DNA of 62,941 bases, taken from positions 1 through 62,941 of the forward strand of contig SFLD01000006.1 in assembly GCA_004553545.1 (NCBI GenBank), given 5' to 3'. Origin of the DNA: Clostridiales bacterium. GTDB lineage: Bacteria > Bacillota > Clostridia > Oscillospirales > Oscillospiraceae. Below, piece by piece: positions 49,581-57,724 of this stretch. The translations under genes were made by a program, and so were the position numbers. Position 1 is the stretch's first letter. The number at the start of each line of letters is the position of its first letter. The notes under the pieces are model-generated. The model worked only from the letters and a program-made list of their open reading frames with translations, was not told the DNA's origin and made no database searches.

Positions 49581-49750
49581 ATCTTCTTGACCATCTGGCC
49601 GCCGACAGAGCCGGCCTGACGGGAAGTCAGATCGCCGTTGTAGCCGTCCTTCAGATTCACGCCGACCTCGGAGGCGGCTTCCATCTTGAACTTATCCATG
49701 GCGGCGCGGGCCTGGGGGATGTTGAGCTTGTTGCTGTTCTTGCTAGACAT
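49553..49750 (-). CDS. Alpha/beta-type small acid-soluble spore protein
   Basis: 65 residues. SASPs coat spore DNA and protect it from UV and heat. The family pattern is clear: IPQARAAMDKFKMEAASEVGV holds the germination-protease cleavage region (ME/AASEVGV), followed by GDLTSRQAGSVGGQMVKKMI. ATG at 49750 is chosen over an ATG two codons earlier because AAGGAG is then 9 bases away. A sigma-G-like promoter lies upstream. Shows the organism makes endospores. Confidence 0.95.
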   Translation of the reverse strand: MSSKNSNKLNIPQARAAMDKFKMEAASEVGVNLKDGYNGDLTSRQAGSVGGQMVKKMIESYEKNL

Positions 49751-49815
49751 AATCATGATCTCCTTTTCGTTTTCATCTTCTTGCTGCGATCGGGTCTTGT
49801 GGGGTATCGCAGCCA

Positions 49816-49844
49816 TAGTTTGACTCGAATCCGCGGGAGTATGC
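49816..49844 (-). promoter_or_regulatory. Sigma-G-like promoter of SASP gene
   Basis: Minus-strand GCATA and CAAACTA 17 bases apart, close to the forespore sigma-G pattern GNATR and CATNNTA (usual spacer about 18). Fits forespore expression of SASP genes. Confidence 0.45.
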
Positions 49845-49985
49845 GGATTTTCCGTCGGTAAAAACTGCCCGGAAAGCCAGGGAAAGGAAGTGATCCGGTT
49901 TTGTTTTTTTGATGCCGGCGGGGGAAGACTGGACTTTCCGGGAAAAACCGTGTAGGATAGAGAAAAAACAAAGGGAGGGGAAGCC

Positions 49986-50678
49986 ATGCGGGCCGCGATC
50001 TGCGATGACCGGGCGGAGGATGCCGCCTTTGTGGGAAAGCTGCTGACGGAGTGGAGCGGGACCCGGGGGCAGGAGGTCCGCTGGGAGGTCTTCCCCTCGG
50101 CGGAGAGCTTCCTTTTCCGCTATGCCGAGGACAAAACTTTTGATCTCCTGGTCCTGGATATCGAGATGGGCGGCATGGACGGCGTGTCCCTGGCAAGGAG
50201 CATCCGGCGGGAGGATGAAGCCGTGCAGATCGTCTTCCTCACCGGCTACTCCGACTACATCGCGGAGGGCTACGACGTGGCTGCCCTGCACTACCTCATG
50301 AAGCCGGTGGACCGGACAAAGCTCTTCTCCGTCCTGGACCGGGCGGCGGAGAAGCTGCGGCAGAACCAGCGCTGCCTCAACCTGGAGCTCTCAGGCGAGA
50401 TGGTACGCATCCCCCTCTATGAGATCCGCTATCTGGATGTTCATCAGAATTATGTCACGGTCCATGCAAAAGCCGACTACACGGTGAAGCGCAGCCTGCG
50501 GGAGTTTGAGCGGGAGCTGGACGGGAACTTTTACCGGGCAGGCCGGGGCATGATCCTGAACCTCCGGCAGATCCGCCGGGTGACGCGGACGGAGGTCCAC
50601 CTGGCAGACGGCACGGCCCTGCCCCTGCCCCGGGGCGCCTATGAACCGCTGAACCGGGCCATCATCGCCCGGACGTAA
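49986..50678 (+). CDS. LytTR-family response regulator
   Basis: 230 residues: receiver domain (acidic pair DD at 7-8, phospho-acceptor Asp58 in LLVLDIEMGG, KPVD loop) followed by a LytTR DNA-binding domain (IRYLDVHQNYVTVHAK onwards). This is the AgrA/VirR architecture, which usually controls peptide signalling, bacteriocin or export genes. It lies 11 bases before a GHKL kinase and upstream of two ABC exporters, its likely targets. Confidence 0.92.
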   Translation: MRAAICDDRAEDAAFVGKLLTEWSGTRGQEVRWEVFPSAESFLFRYAEDKTFDLLVLDIEMGGMDGVSLARSIRREDEAVQIVFLTGYSDYIAEGYDVAALHYLMKPVDRTKLFSVLDRAAEKLRQNQRCLNLELSGEMVRIPLYEIRYLDVHQNYVTVHAKADYTVKRSLREFERELDGNFYRAGRGMILNLRQIRRVTRTEVHLADGTALPLPRGAYEPLNRAIIART

Positions 50679-50689
50679 GGAGGGAGACC

Positions 50690-51352
50690 ATGCAGCTTTT
50701 CGCAAAACTCATTGACCGGCGCATCGCCGCCTACCAGCGCCAGCTCATCGAGACCCACTATCAGGAGGTGGAGAACATGTACCGCCAGATGCGGGGCTGG
50801 CGGCACGACTACCGAAACCACATCCAGACCATGAAGGTCCTGGCAAGCAGCGGGGACCTGGAAGGCATCCGGAACTATCTCGACCGGCTGGATACGGACC
50901 TGGGCACCGTGGACCTGGCGGTGAAGACCGGCAACGCCATGGCGGATGCCATCCTCAACAGCAAGATATCCCTGGCCAAGTCCCGGGATATCCCGGTGCA
51001 GGTGGATGCCCACATCCCGGTGAAGCTGAAGATGTCCGAGCTGGACCTTTGCTGCATCATCGGGAACCTTTTTGACAACGCCATTGAGGCGAGCCTTGCC
51101 CTGCCGCCGGAGGAGCGGCTCATCCGGGTCTACATGGACATGAAGGGGACCCAGCTCTACCTCTCCTTTACCAACTTCACCGCCGGAGGGAAGCGGGAGA
51201 AGCAGGGTGGCCGCTTCCTCACGACAAAGGGCGAGGGCCACGGCTTCGGCCTTGTCCGCATCGACGCCATCGTGGAGCGGTTGGAGGGCTATCTCAGCCG
51301 CAACAGCGAGGACGGGGCCTTCACCACGGAGATCCTGATCCCGCAGCTGTAG
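50690..51352 (+). CDS. GHKL-domain sensor histidine kinase without membrane domain
   Basis: 220 residues. The dimerisation helix has RHDYRNHI with the likely phospho-His39, followed by the ATPase domain with N-box NLFDNAIEAS and G-box GHGFGLVRI. AgrC-type kinases normally have a 6-helix membrane sensor ahead of this; here none is encoded and the start is well marked by GGAGG. It must sense a cytosolic cue or work with another membrane protein, perhaps the ABC exporters downstream. Confidence 0.88.
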   Translation: MQLFAKLIDRRIAAYQRQLIETHYQEVENMYRQMRGWRHDYRNHIQTMKVLASSGDLEGIRNYLDRLDTDLGTVDLAVKTGNAMADAILNSKISLAKSRDIPVQVDAHIPVKLKMSELDLCCIIGNLFDNAIEASLALPPEERLIRVYMDMKGTQLYLSFTNFTAGGKREKQGGRFLTTKGEGHGFGLVRIDAIVERLEGYLSRNSEDGAFTTEILIPQL

Positions 51353-51405
51353 TTTGCCCAAAGCGCGGCGGCCCTGGCGGTGCGGTTCATCCCCGGAATT
51401 TGACG

Positions 51406-51439
51406 ATTCGTCCCCGGACCGGCCCGGGGACGAATTTTT
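51406..51439 (+). terminator. Terminator between GHKL kinase and ABC genes
   Basis: Stem ATTCGTCCCCGG / CCGGGGACGAAT with TTTTT. It should stop or attenuate transcription into the ABC pair. An extended -10 (TGCTATGCT, 51441-51449) follows it directly. Confidence 0.75.
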
Positions 51440-51479
51440 GTGCTATGCTGGGCAGCAGAAAAGCGAAGGAAGTGATACC

Positions 51480-53309
51480 GTGGAGGAAACCAAGCGAAAG
51501 CCCAAATATAACCTCTGGCAGAACAGCGCCTTTATGCTGAAAACGGCATGGGGGACCTTTCGGAGTGTACCGTTTCTCTGCCTTGCCATGGCGGCTACGG
51601 CGGCGGGCAAGACCGTGGCGGAGCTGCTGCTGGCCCCCATGATCCTGGGAAAGATCGAGCGGGGAGAGAGCCTTGCCGCCCTGCTGGGGGCCATCGGCGG
51701 CTTTACGGCGGTGCTGCTGGGGTTCACGGCGCTGAACGCCTATCTGGACCAGAACGCCATCTTTGCCCGCATTGGTGTGCGCTGTGAGCTGCTGCGGCAG
51801 CGGGCCCGGAAGATCGCGAATACCAGCTACCCCAATCTGCTGGACACGGCCTTCATCCAGGCGGAGCAGCAGTCTGGGGAGATACTGAAGGACAACGATG
51901 TCGCCACGGAGAAGATCTGGACCACCTGGACGGAGATTTTGACGAATCTCATAGGCTTTGCTGTGTATCTGGCCCTTCTCACGGGACTGGACGCGTGGAT
52001 CATCGCACTGGTCGCCGTCACGGCAGCGGGAAGCTACCTCTCCAGCAAGCGTATTCTGGAGTGGGGCTACCGCCACCGCCAGGAGGGGGAGCGGCAGCAA
52101 AACCGCGTGAGCTACGCCTATCAGGTGGCCACGGAGCGGAAGTATGCCAAGGATATCCGCATCCTGGGCCTGGGGAACTGGATCATGGAGCTCCGGCAGG
52201 ACGCCCTGCGGCTTTACCGGGCCTGGGTCATCAAGCGGGAGAAGACCTACCTTTGGGCCAACGTCATCGACCTGACGCTGACGCTGCTGCGCAACGGCGC
52301 GGCCTACGCCTATCTTCTCTGCCTTGCGGCGGAAGGGGAGCTGAGCGTCTCCCGCTTCCTCCTCTATTTCGGGGCGGTCAGCGGTTTTGCCCAGTGGGTG
52401 ACGGGACTTCTGGACAAGTTCACGGAGCTCCACCGGGAGAGCTTGGACATCTCCGTCCTGCGGGAGTTTTTGGACTGGCCGGAGCCCTTCCGCTTCGGCG
52501 GCGGAGAGAAGCTGCCGGAGGGGGGATATACCCTGACGCTGGAGGATGTCTCCTACCGCTATCCCGAGGCGGAGAAGGACACCATCTCCCATCTGGACCT
52601 CACCGTCCATCCCGGGGAGAAGCTGGCCATCGTGGGTCTCAACGGGGCGGGCAAGACTACGCTGGTGAAGCTCCTCTGCGGTTTCCTGGACCCCACGGAG
52701 GGACGGGTAACGCTGAACGGGCGGGATATCCGGGACTTTGACCGGCGGGCGTACTATGCCCTCTTCGCGGCGGTCTTTCAGGATTTCTCCGTGCTGGAGG
52801 CCAGCGTCGCCGAGAACGTCGCCCAGCGGGTGGACGGCATCGACGAGGAAAAGGTCTGGGTATGCCTTGCCCAGGCGGGCCTCACGGAGAAGGTGAATGC
52901 CCTGCCCAAGGGCGTGGAGACGCCCATTGGCCGCAAGGTCTTTGAGGATGGGGTAGAGCTCTCCGGCGGGGAGCTGCAGCGGCTGATGCTGGCCCGGGCC
53001 CTCTATAAGGGCGCTTCCATTCTGCTGCTGGACGAGCCCACGGCGGCCCTGGATCCCATCGCGGAGAACGACATCTATCAGAAGTACAGCGCCATGACGG
53101 AAGGGAAGAGCTCCGTCTTCATCAGCCACCGGCTGGCCTCCACCCGCTTCTGCGACCGCGTCCTCTTTCTGGAGCGGGGGCGGATCGCGGAGGAGGGGAC
53201 CCACGAGGAACTGCTGAGAAAGGGCGGCGGTTACGCGGCGCTCTTCGCCGTGCAGAGCAAATACTATCAGGAGGGAGGGGATGAGCGTGAAGAAGCGGAA
53301 ATGGCGTGA
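51480..53309 (+). CDS. ABC transporter half-exporter, membrane plus ATPase domains (first of pair)
   Basis: 609 residues. The N-terminal six-helix exporter membrane domain (about 35-330) is followed by the ATPase with Walker A GLNGAGKTT, signature LSGGELQRL and Walker B ILLLDEPTAALD. GTG at 51480 is chosen for GAAGGAAG upstream; earlier codons pass through the terminator hairpin. The next gene overlaps its end by 29 bases, so the two half-transporters probably form a heterodimer. Cargo unknown; a LytTR-controlled peptide or a drug is likely. Confidence 0.88.
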   Translation: MEETKRKPKYNLWQNSAFMLKTAWGTFRSVPFLCLAMAATAAGKTVAELLLAPMILGKIERGESLAALLGAIGGFTAVLLGFTALNAYLDQNAIFARIGVRCELLRQRARKIANTSYPNLLDTAFIQAEQQSGEILKDNDVATEKIWTTWTEILTNLIGFAVYLALLTGLDAWIIALVAVTAAGSYLSSKRILEWGYRHRQEGERQQNRVSYAYQVATERKYAKDIRILGLGNWIMELRQDALRLYRAWVIKREKTYLWANVIDLTLTLLRNGAAYAYLLCLAAEGELSVSRFLLYFGAVSGFAQWVTGLLDKFTELHRESLDISVLREFLDWPEPFRFGGGEKLPEGGYTLTLEDVSYRYPEAEKDTISHLDLTVHPGEKLAIVGLNGAGKTTLVKLLCGFLDPTEGRVTLNGRDIRDFDRRAYYALFAAVFQDFSVLEASVAENVAQRVDGIDEEKVWVCLAQAGLTEKVNALPKGVETPIGRKVFEDGVELSGGELQRLMLARALYKGASILLLDEPTAALDPIAENDIYQKYSAMTEGKSSVFISHRLASTRFCDRVLFLERGRIAEEGTHEELLRKGGGYAALFAVQSKYYQEGGDEREEAEMA

Positions 53310-55158
53310 GGACCTGGCGCGGACACTTCGGGCCTGGGGGATCTACCGCGGGTGCCGCCCGGCCTTTTTCTGGTCCGTGGGGCTCTCCTCCCTGGGGAAG
53401 GCCGTGAGTCCTTATGTGACGGTGTGGTTCACGGCGAGGCTGGTTTCCGAGCTGGCAGGAGGCCGGGACCCTGTGGCCCTTCGCTGGGACGCGCTGGCGC
53501 TGTTGCTCTCCTCGGCGGCGCTGACGCTGCTGAACGCCATCCTCTCTCACTGGAAAACGGTGGAGGAGGACAGCGCCCGGCGGCTGGTCTACCAAGAGAC
53601 CTACATGAAGAAATGGCTGGAGATGGACTATCCCGATGTGGACAGTCAGGCGGTCTATGACCAGTTCAGCCGGATCACCCAGACGGAGAACTTCACAGGC
53701 TACGGCCTGCTGGAGGCCCGGGAGCAATTTGAAAAGACCCTGACGCCGGTTTTCCAGGTGGTGGGAGGCCTCGCCCTCTCGGTGAGCCTTTTCCAGGCCC
53801 GGGTGCCGGAGGGGAGCGGCGTGGCCTTCCTCAACTCTCCGTTTTTCTCTCTCGCGGTGCTGGCTGCCATGCTGGCGGCCGCAGCCTTTTCTCCCTACTG
53901 CGGCGATAAGCGGAACGCCTATGTGGATCGCTATGTGGATGAGGGGCGGCTCAGCAACCGGGCCTTCAGCTTCTACGGCTACATGAGCGGGGAGCGGCAG
54001 CGGGCCCCGGACCTGCGGATGTACCGTCAGCAGGAGAACGTCTGCGAGGTGTACTTTGTCCGGGACAAGGGCTTTCGCCCAGGCTCCTCCATCGCCCGCA
54101 GCGCCAAGGGCCCTATGGGCCTCTGGTCGGCGGCCTCCGCCGCGGTGACGGTGGCGCTCACGGGCGTTGTCTATCTCTACGTCTGCCTGAAAGCCTGGGG
54201 CGGAGCCTTTGGCCTGGGAGAGGTGACGCAGTATATCGGCGTCGCTACCAACCTCTTCCTGGGCATCTCCGGCCTATTCAAGGCGGCGGTGGATATCCGG
54301 GGCAACAGCCCCTTCCTGGAGCGGCTCTTCGAATTTCTGGACATCCCCAACGGCATGTACCAGGGGAGCCTCACCACGGAGAAGCGCTCTGACCGGAAGT
54401 ATGACATCGAGTTCCGGGACGTGTCCTTCCGCTACCCCGGCCGGGCGGACTACGCCCTGCGGCATGTGAACATGCGCTTCCGGGTGGGGAGCCGCCTTGC
54501 CGTGGTGGGCCCCAACGGCAGCGGAAAGACCACCTTCATCAAGCTCCTCTGCCGGCTCTACGATCCCACCGAGGGGCAGATTCTGCTCAACGGCATCGAC
54601 ATTCGGAAATACCGCTACCGGGAGTACATGGACCTTTTCGCTGTGGTTTTCCAGGACTTTCAGCTGCTGGCCCTGCCCCTGGGGGAGAATGTGGCCGCCC
54701 AGAGGGACTATGACCGGGGTCGGGCGGCGGACTGCCTTGCTAAAGCGGGCTTCGGGGAGCGGCTGGCGTCCCTGCCGAAGGGCCTGGAAACCTACCTCTA
54801 CAAGGACCTGGACAAGGAGGGCGTGGAGGTCTCCGGCGGCGAGGCCCAGAAGATCGCCATCGCCCGGGCGCTCTATCAGGACGCCCCCTTCATCATTCTG
54901 GATGAGCCCACGGCGGCGCTGGACCCGGTGGCGGAGGCGGAGATCTACAGCAAGTTCAACGACATCGCCGGGGACAAGACCGCCATCTACATCAGCCACC
55001 GGCTCTCCTCCTGTAAGTTCTGCGACGAGATCGCGGTCTTTGACGGGGGCGCGGTGGTCCAGCAGGGGCGGCACGAGGACCTGCTGGCGGCAGAGAACGG
55101 CCTTTACCACGCCCTGTGGGAGGCGCAGGCCCAGTACTATACGTCCGAAAAGGGCTGA
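53281..55158 (+). CDS. ABC transporter half-exporter, membrane plus ATPase domains (second of pair)
   Basis: 625 residues with the same layout: membrane domain (about 30-330), then ATPase with GPNGSGKTT, VSGGEAQKI and FIILDEPTAALD. Starts inside the end of the first half-transporter with GGAGGGAGGGG before the ATG, so translation is coupled. Both ATPases keep the catalytic Glu after the Walker B Asp. No C39 peptidase domain, so it is not a leader-processing exporter. Confidence 0.88.
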   Translation: MSVKKRKWREDLARTLRAWGIYRGCRPAFFWSVGLSSLGKAVSPYVTVWFTARLVSELAGGRDPVALRWDALALLLSSAALTLLNAILSHWKTVEEDSARRLVYQETYMKKWLEMDYPDVDSQAVYDQFSRITQTENFTGYGLLEAREQFEKTLTPVFQVVGGLALSVSLFQARVPEGSGVAFLNSPFFSLAVLAAMLAAAAFSPYCGDKRNAYVDRYVDEGRLSNRAFSFYGYMSGERQRAPDLRMYRQQENVCEVYFVRDKGFRPGSSIARSAKGPMGLWSAASAAVTVALTGVVYLYVCLKAWGGAFGLGEVTQYIGVATNLFLGISGLFKAAVDIRGNSPFLERLFEFLDIPNGMYQGSLTTEKRSDRKYDIEFRDVSFRYPGRADYALRHVNMRFRVGSRLAVVGPNGSGKTTFIKLLCRLYDPTEGQILLNGIDIRKYRYREYMDLFAVVFQDFQLLALPLGENVAAQRDYDRGRAADCLAKAGFGERLASLPKGLETYLYKDLDKEGVEVSGGEAQKIAIARALYQDAPFIILDEPTAALDPVAEAEIYSKFNDIAGDKTAIYISHRLSSCKFCDEIAVFDGGAVVQQGRHEDLLAAENGLYHALWEAQAQYYTSEKG

Positions 55159-55194
55159 GCCTTTACCTGGCCTGGAGACATCGACAGCATAGAA

Positions 55195-55230
55195 AAGCAC
55201 CCCTCCGGCATCGCCGGAGGGGTGCTTCTT
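55195..55230. terminator. Bidirectional terminator
   Basis: Stem AAGCACCCCTCCGG / CCGGAGGGGTGCTT with loop CATCG, between the convergent ABC and MerR genes. T-rich on both sides. Confidence 0.8.
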
Positions 55231-55254
55231 GATGTTTTCCGTGTGCCGAGGGAA

Positions 55255-56070
55255 TCACTTTTTTCGGACGGGGTAGCAGACCTCTGTGACGAACTGGGCG
55301 GGATCGTCGGTCTCGTGGGGGCTCACGTGGTAGATGTCGAACATGGGGCCGTCGTAGGCGTAGCCGTTGGCCTCGATCCAGGCGGTGAGGGCGGCGGTGA
55401 CGTCGCTGATCTGCTCATAGCCGCCCTGGAAGGTGCAGCCGGCGTAGGTGACGGCGGGGAGGGTACGGAACTTCACGTGCTCCGTGTCGGCGTAGTGTCC
55501 CTTCACGGTCTTCTGGGCCTCCACGGTGACGTCGCGCTCCTTGAACTCCCCGTCCAGAAAGGCCACGCAGCAGTAGCAGGGGTCGCTGGGGATCAGGGGC
55601 AGGTGGTCGGTCTCCTGGCAGAGGACGCGCCAGACCTGGGCTTCGTCCTCATAGCGGGGGATGGTCAGGCGGCAGGTGGCGGCGTAGCGCTCCGGCAGGG
55701 TGCGGATGGTGACATTGTAGTTCATGCTCTCTTCCTTTCTCAGGCGTCTCCGGGCGCTGTCCAGGAGCCGGAGCTGATGGCAGACCGCCTCCCGCTGGGC
55801 TTCCAGCTCCCGTTGGCGCTGGGCGAGACGCGCATCCAAAGCTTCGGAGTCGCCGTAGACCGGCAACAGGGCCCGGACTTCCGCCAGGGGGAAGCCCATG
55901 TCCCGCAGGGCCGTGATGCGGCAGACCACGGGCAGTTGGGCCTCGCTGTAGTAGCGGTAGTCGGTGAAGCGGTCGGTCTCGGCGGGCTTCAGCAGTCCGA
56001 TGGCGTCGTAGTAGCGCAGCATCCGGATACTGACCCGGGACAGCTTGGAGAACTCTCCGATCTTCAGCAT
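55255..56070 (-). CDS. MerR family regulator with GyrI-like effector domain
   Basis: 271 residues. MerR DNA-binding domain (LKIGEFSKLSRVSIRMLRYY, then RYYSEAQL), coiled-coil linker (ALDARLAQRQRELEAQREAV), then a GyrI/BmrR-type small-molecule domain (YNVTIRTLPERYAATCRL onwards). ATG at 56070 follows GGGAGG. The promoter upstream has the 19-base spacer and inverted repeat typical of MerR autoregulation. Probably a multidrug-type sensor; target beyond itself unclear. Confidence 0.9.
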   Translation of the reverse strand: MLKIGEFSKLSRVSIRMLRYYDAIGLLKPAETDRFTDYRYYSEAQLPVVCRITALRDMGFPLAEVRALLPVYGDSEALDARLAQRQRELEAQREAVCHQLRLLDSARRRLRKEESMNYNVTIRTLPERYAATCRLTIPRYEDEAQVWRVLCQETDHLPLIPSDPCYCCVAFLDGEFKERDVTVEAQKTVKGHYADTEHVKFRTLPAVTYAGCTFQGGYEQISDVTAALTAWIEANGYAYDGPMFDIYHVSPHETDDPAQFVTEVCYPVRKK

Positions 56071-56106
56071 GGGGGTACCTCCCATTCGTTTTCTGAGCTC
56101 AGGAAG

Positions 56107-56137
56107 AGGGTAAGCCCTGACAGGGTGTGAGAGTCAA
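56107..56137 (-). promoter_or_regulatory. MerR-type promoter with operator dyad
   Basis: Minus-strand TTGACT and TACCCT separated by 19 bases. A strong inverted repeat, AGCCCTTGAC and GTCAGGGCT, spans the -35 and spacer (56113-56142). Expected geometry for a MerR-family target. Confidence 0.55.
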
Positions 56138-56169
56138 GGGCTTTTTCGGATTTTTTCAGAGAAAGGGAA

Positions 56170-56196
56170 CGCCGGGGGAGCACGGCTCCCCCGGCG
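56170..56196 (-). terminator. Terminator-like hairpin after glycosyltransferase
   Basis: Perfect stem CGCCGGGGGAGC / GCTCCCCCGGCG, 6 bases past the stop on the minus strand. The T-run is poor (TTCCCTTTCT). Confidence 0.5.
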
Positions 56197-56201
56197 GCAT
56201 C

Positions 56202-57707
56202 TCAAAGGTAGCGGTCCAGCATCTGGCAGAAGGAGTCCCAGCGCTCCCGGGATTCTGCCTGACTCTCCCGCATCTTCCGGGCCAGCTCCTCACCGGTGGC
56301 AAGGAACTTTTCCTTCGTCTCGGCCTGGCTTTCCCGCAGCTTGCGGGCGAACTCCTCACTGCCGGCGGCGAATTTTTCCCGTGTTTCCTCGTATCCCGCC
56401 CGCATTTTCTGCGCCATCTCGCTGCCGCTGCAGCGGAGCTCCTGGGTGAGCTCCTCACCGAAGGCGCTGATCTGGCCAGAGAGGGCCATCAACTCCCCTA
56501 CGGAGCGGAACATCTCGTCCGGGAGGGTGGGCTTGCGGCGCGGGCCGGAGCGGTAACGCTCCATCACGGTCTCGTACCGGGCGGCGGCGTGGTCCACCGC
56601 ATCCGCCCAGGAGAGGTAGAGGTTTTCCTCGGCAGCACGGCCCACGGCGCGGAGCTTTTCAGGGGAGCGCAGCAGCTCCCTGAGGCAGGTGGCCAGGGAG
56701 GGGGCATTCTCCTCGATGAGGAAGCCGGTGACGCCGTCCATCACATCCTCGGCGGCGCAGCTGCCCCGGATCAGCACGGCGGGGAGGCCGCAGGCGGCGG
56801 CTTCCCGGACCACGAGGCCGTTGGTATCAAAGGTGGAGGGGAAGAGGAAGAGGTCTGCCCGGCAGTACCAGGCCCGGAGGGCCTGCCGGTCCCGGACACT
56901 GCCGGGGAAGAGGCAGCGGTCCGTGAGGCCCAGCTCCTCCGTGTACTTCCGGATGTCGGCCTCGTCCATGCCGCCGCCCAGGAAGACCATCCGGAAGGGC
57001 TGGTCCCGGAGGGATGCCAGGGCGTCCAGAATGATGCGGATGCCCTTGTACCACATGAGGCGGCCCACAAAGAGGAAGCAGGGGACATCTTCCGGCAGGT
57101 CATACGAAGCGGTGACGGACCGGACTTCCTCCGGCGTCAGACGGCCCCGGGGCAGGTCCACGCCGTTGGGCATCACCAGGTAGTCTCCCTGATAGCCCAG
57201 AGACCGGAGGTTTTCCCCGGCACCGCGGCTCACCGTCCAGACCTCGTCGCAGGCGCTGATGTTCTGCACCAGGGCACGGATGGCGCTCTCCTGCAGGAGT
57301 TTTCCCCGGACGGCCTTGGCAATGTCGATGTCGAACTTCGTGTGGTAGGTGAGGACGATGGGTGCGTCTACCACGTCCCGGAGCTCCCGGGCCAGGAAGG
57401 TGGAGACGATGGGGCAGTGGGTGTGAAGAACGCCCACCCCCTCCTTCTGCAGCCGGGCGGCCAGTTCCGGCGAGAAGGGGCGGCCGGAGACGTAGCCCAG
57501 CTTCTTCCGGGTGTCAAAGCTGGGATAGCGCAGCACCGGGAAGGGAAAGGCGCTGTCATCCGCCCCGGGAACGGCGGGGGTGGCCACGGTGACGGCGTCG
57601 CCCCGCTCCGTCAGGCGCTGGGCATAGTTCACCACGGCGTTGGCCACGCCGTCGATCAGCGGGGGGAAGGAATCGTTCAGAAGGCAGATGCCGGTATTCT
57701 CGCGCAT
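56202..57707 (-). CDS. Glycosyltransferase family 4 with 11-residue-repeat tail
   Basis: 501 residues. Residues 1-400 are a GT-B fold family 4 enzyme: glycine-rich LLNDSFPPLIDGVANAV start, PNGVDLPRG mid-protein, and the E-x7-E-like region STFDTNGLVVREAAACGLP. Such enzymes often glycosylate lipids or cell-wall precursors from a nucleotide sugar. The last ~75 residues are unusual: 11-residue units such as GSEEFARKLRE, SQAETKEKFLA, TGEELARKMRE and SQAESRERWDS predict a long amphipathic helix. ATG follows GAAAGGAG. It is 17 bases after the endonuclease-fold gene; same operon. Confidence 0.87.
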   Translation of the reverse strand: MRENTGICLLNDSFPPLIDGVANAVVNYAQRLTERGDAVTVATPAVPGADDSAFPFPVLRYPSFDTRKKLGYVSGRPFSPELAARLQKEGVGVLHTHCPIVSTFLARELRDVVDAPIVLTYHTKFDIDIAKAVRGKLLQESAIRALVQNISACDEVWTVSRGAGENLRSLGYQGDYLVMPNGVDLPRGRLTPEEVRSVTASYDLPEDVPCFLFVGRLMWYKGIRIILDALASLRDQPFRMVFLGGGMDEADIRKYTEELGLTDRCLFPGSVRDRQALRAWYCRADLFLFPSTFDTNGLVVREAAACGLPAVLIRGSCAAEDVMDGVTGFLIEENAPSLATCLRELLRSPEKLRAVGRAAEENLYLSWADAVDHAAARYETVMERYRSGPRRKPTLPDEMFRSVGELMALSGQISAFGEELTQELRCSGSEMAQKMRAGYEETREKFAAGSEEFARKLRESQAETKEKFLATGEELARKMRESQAESRERWDSFCQMLDRYL

Positions 57708-57724
57708 AAAGGCTCCTTTCAGGG

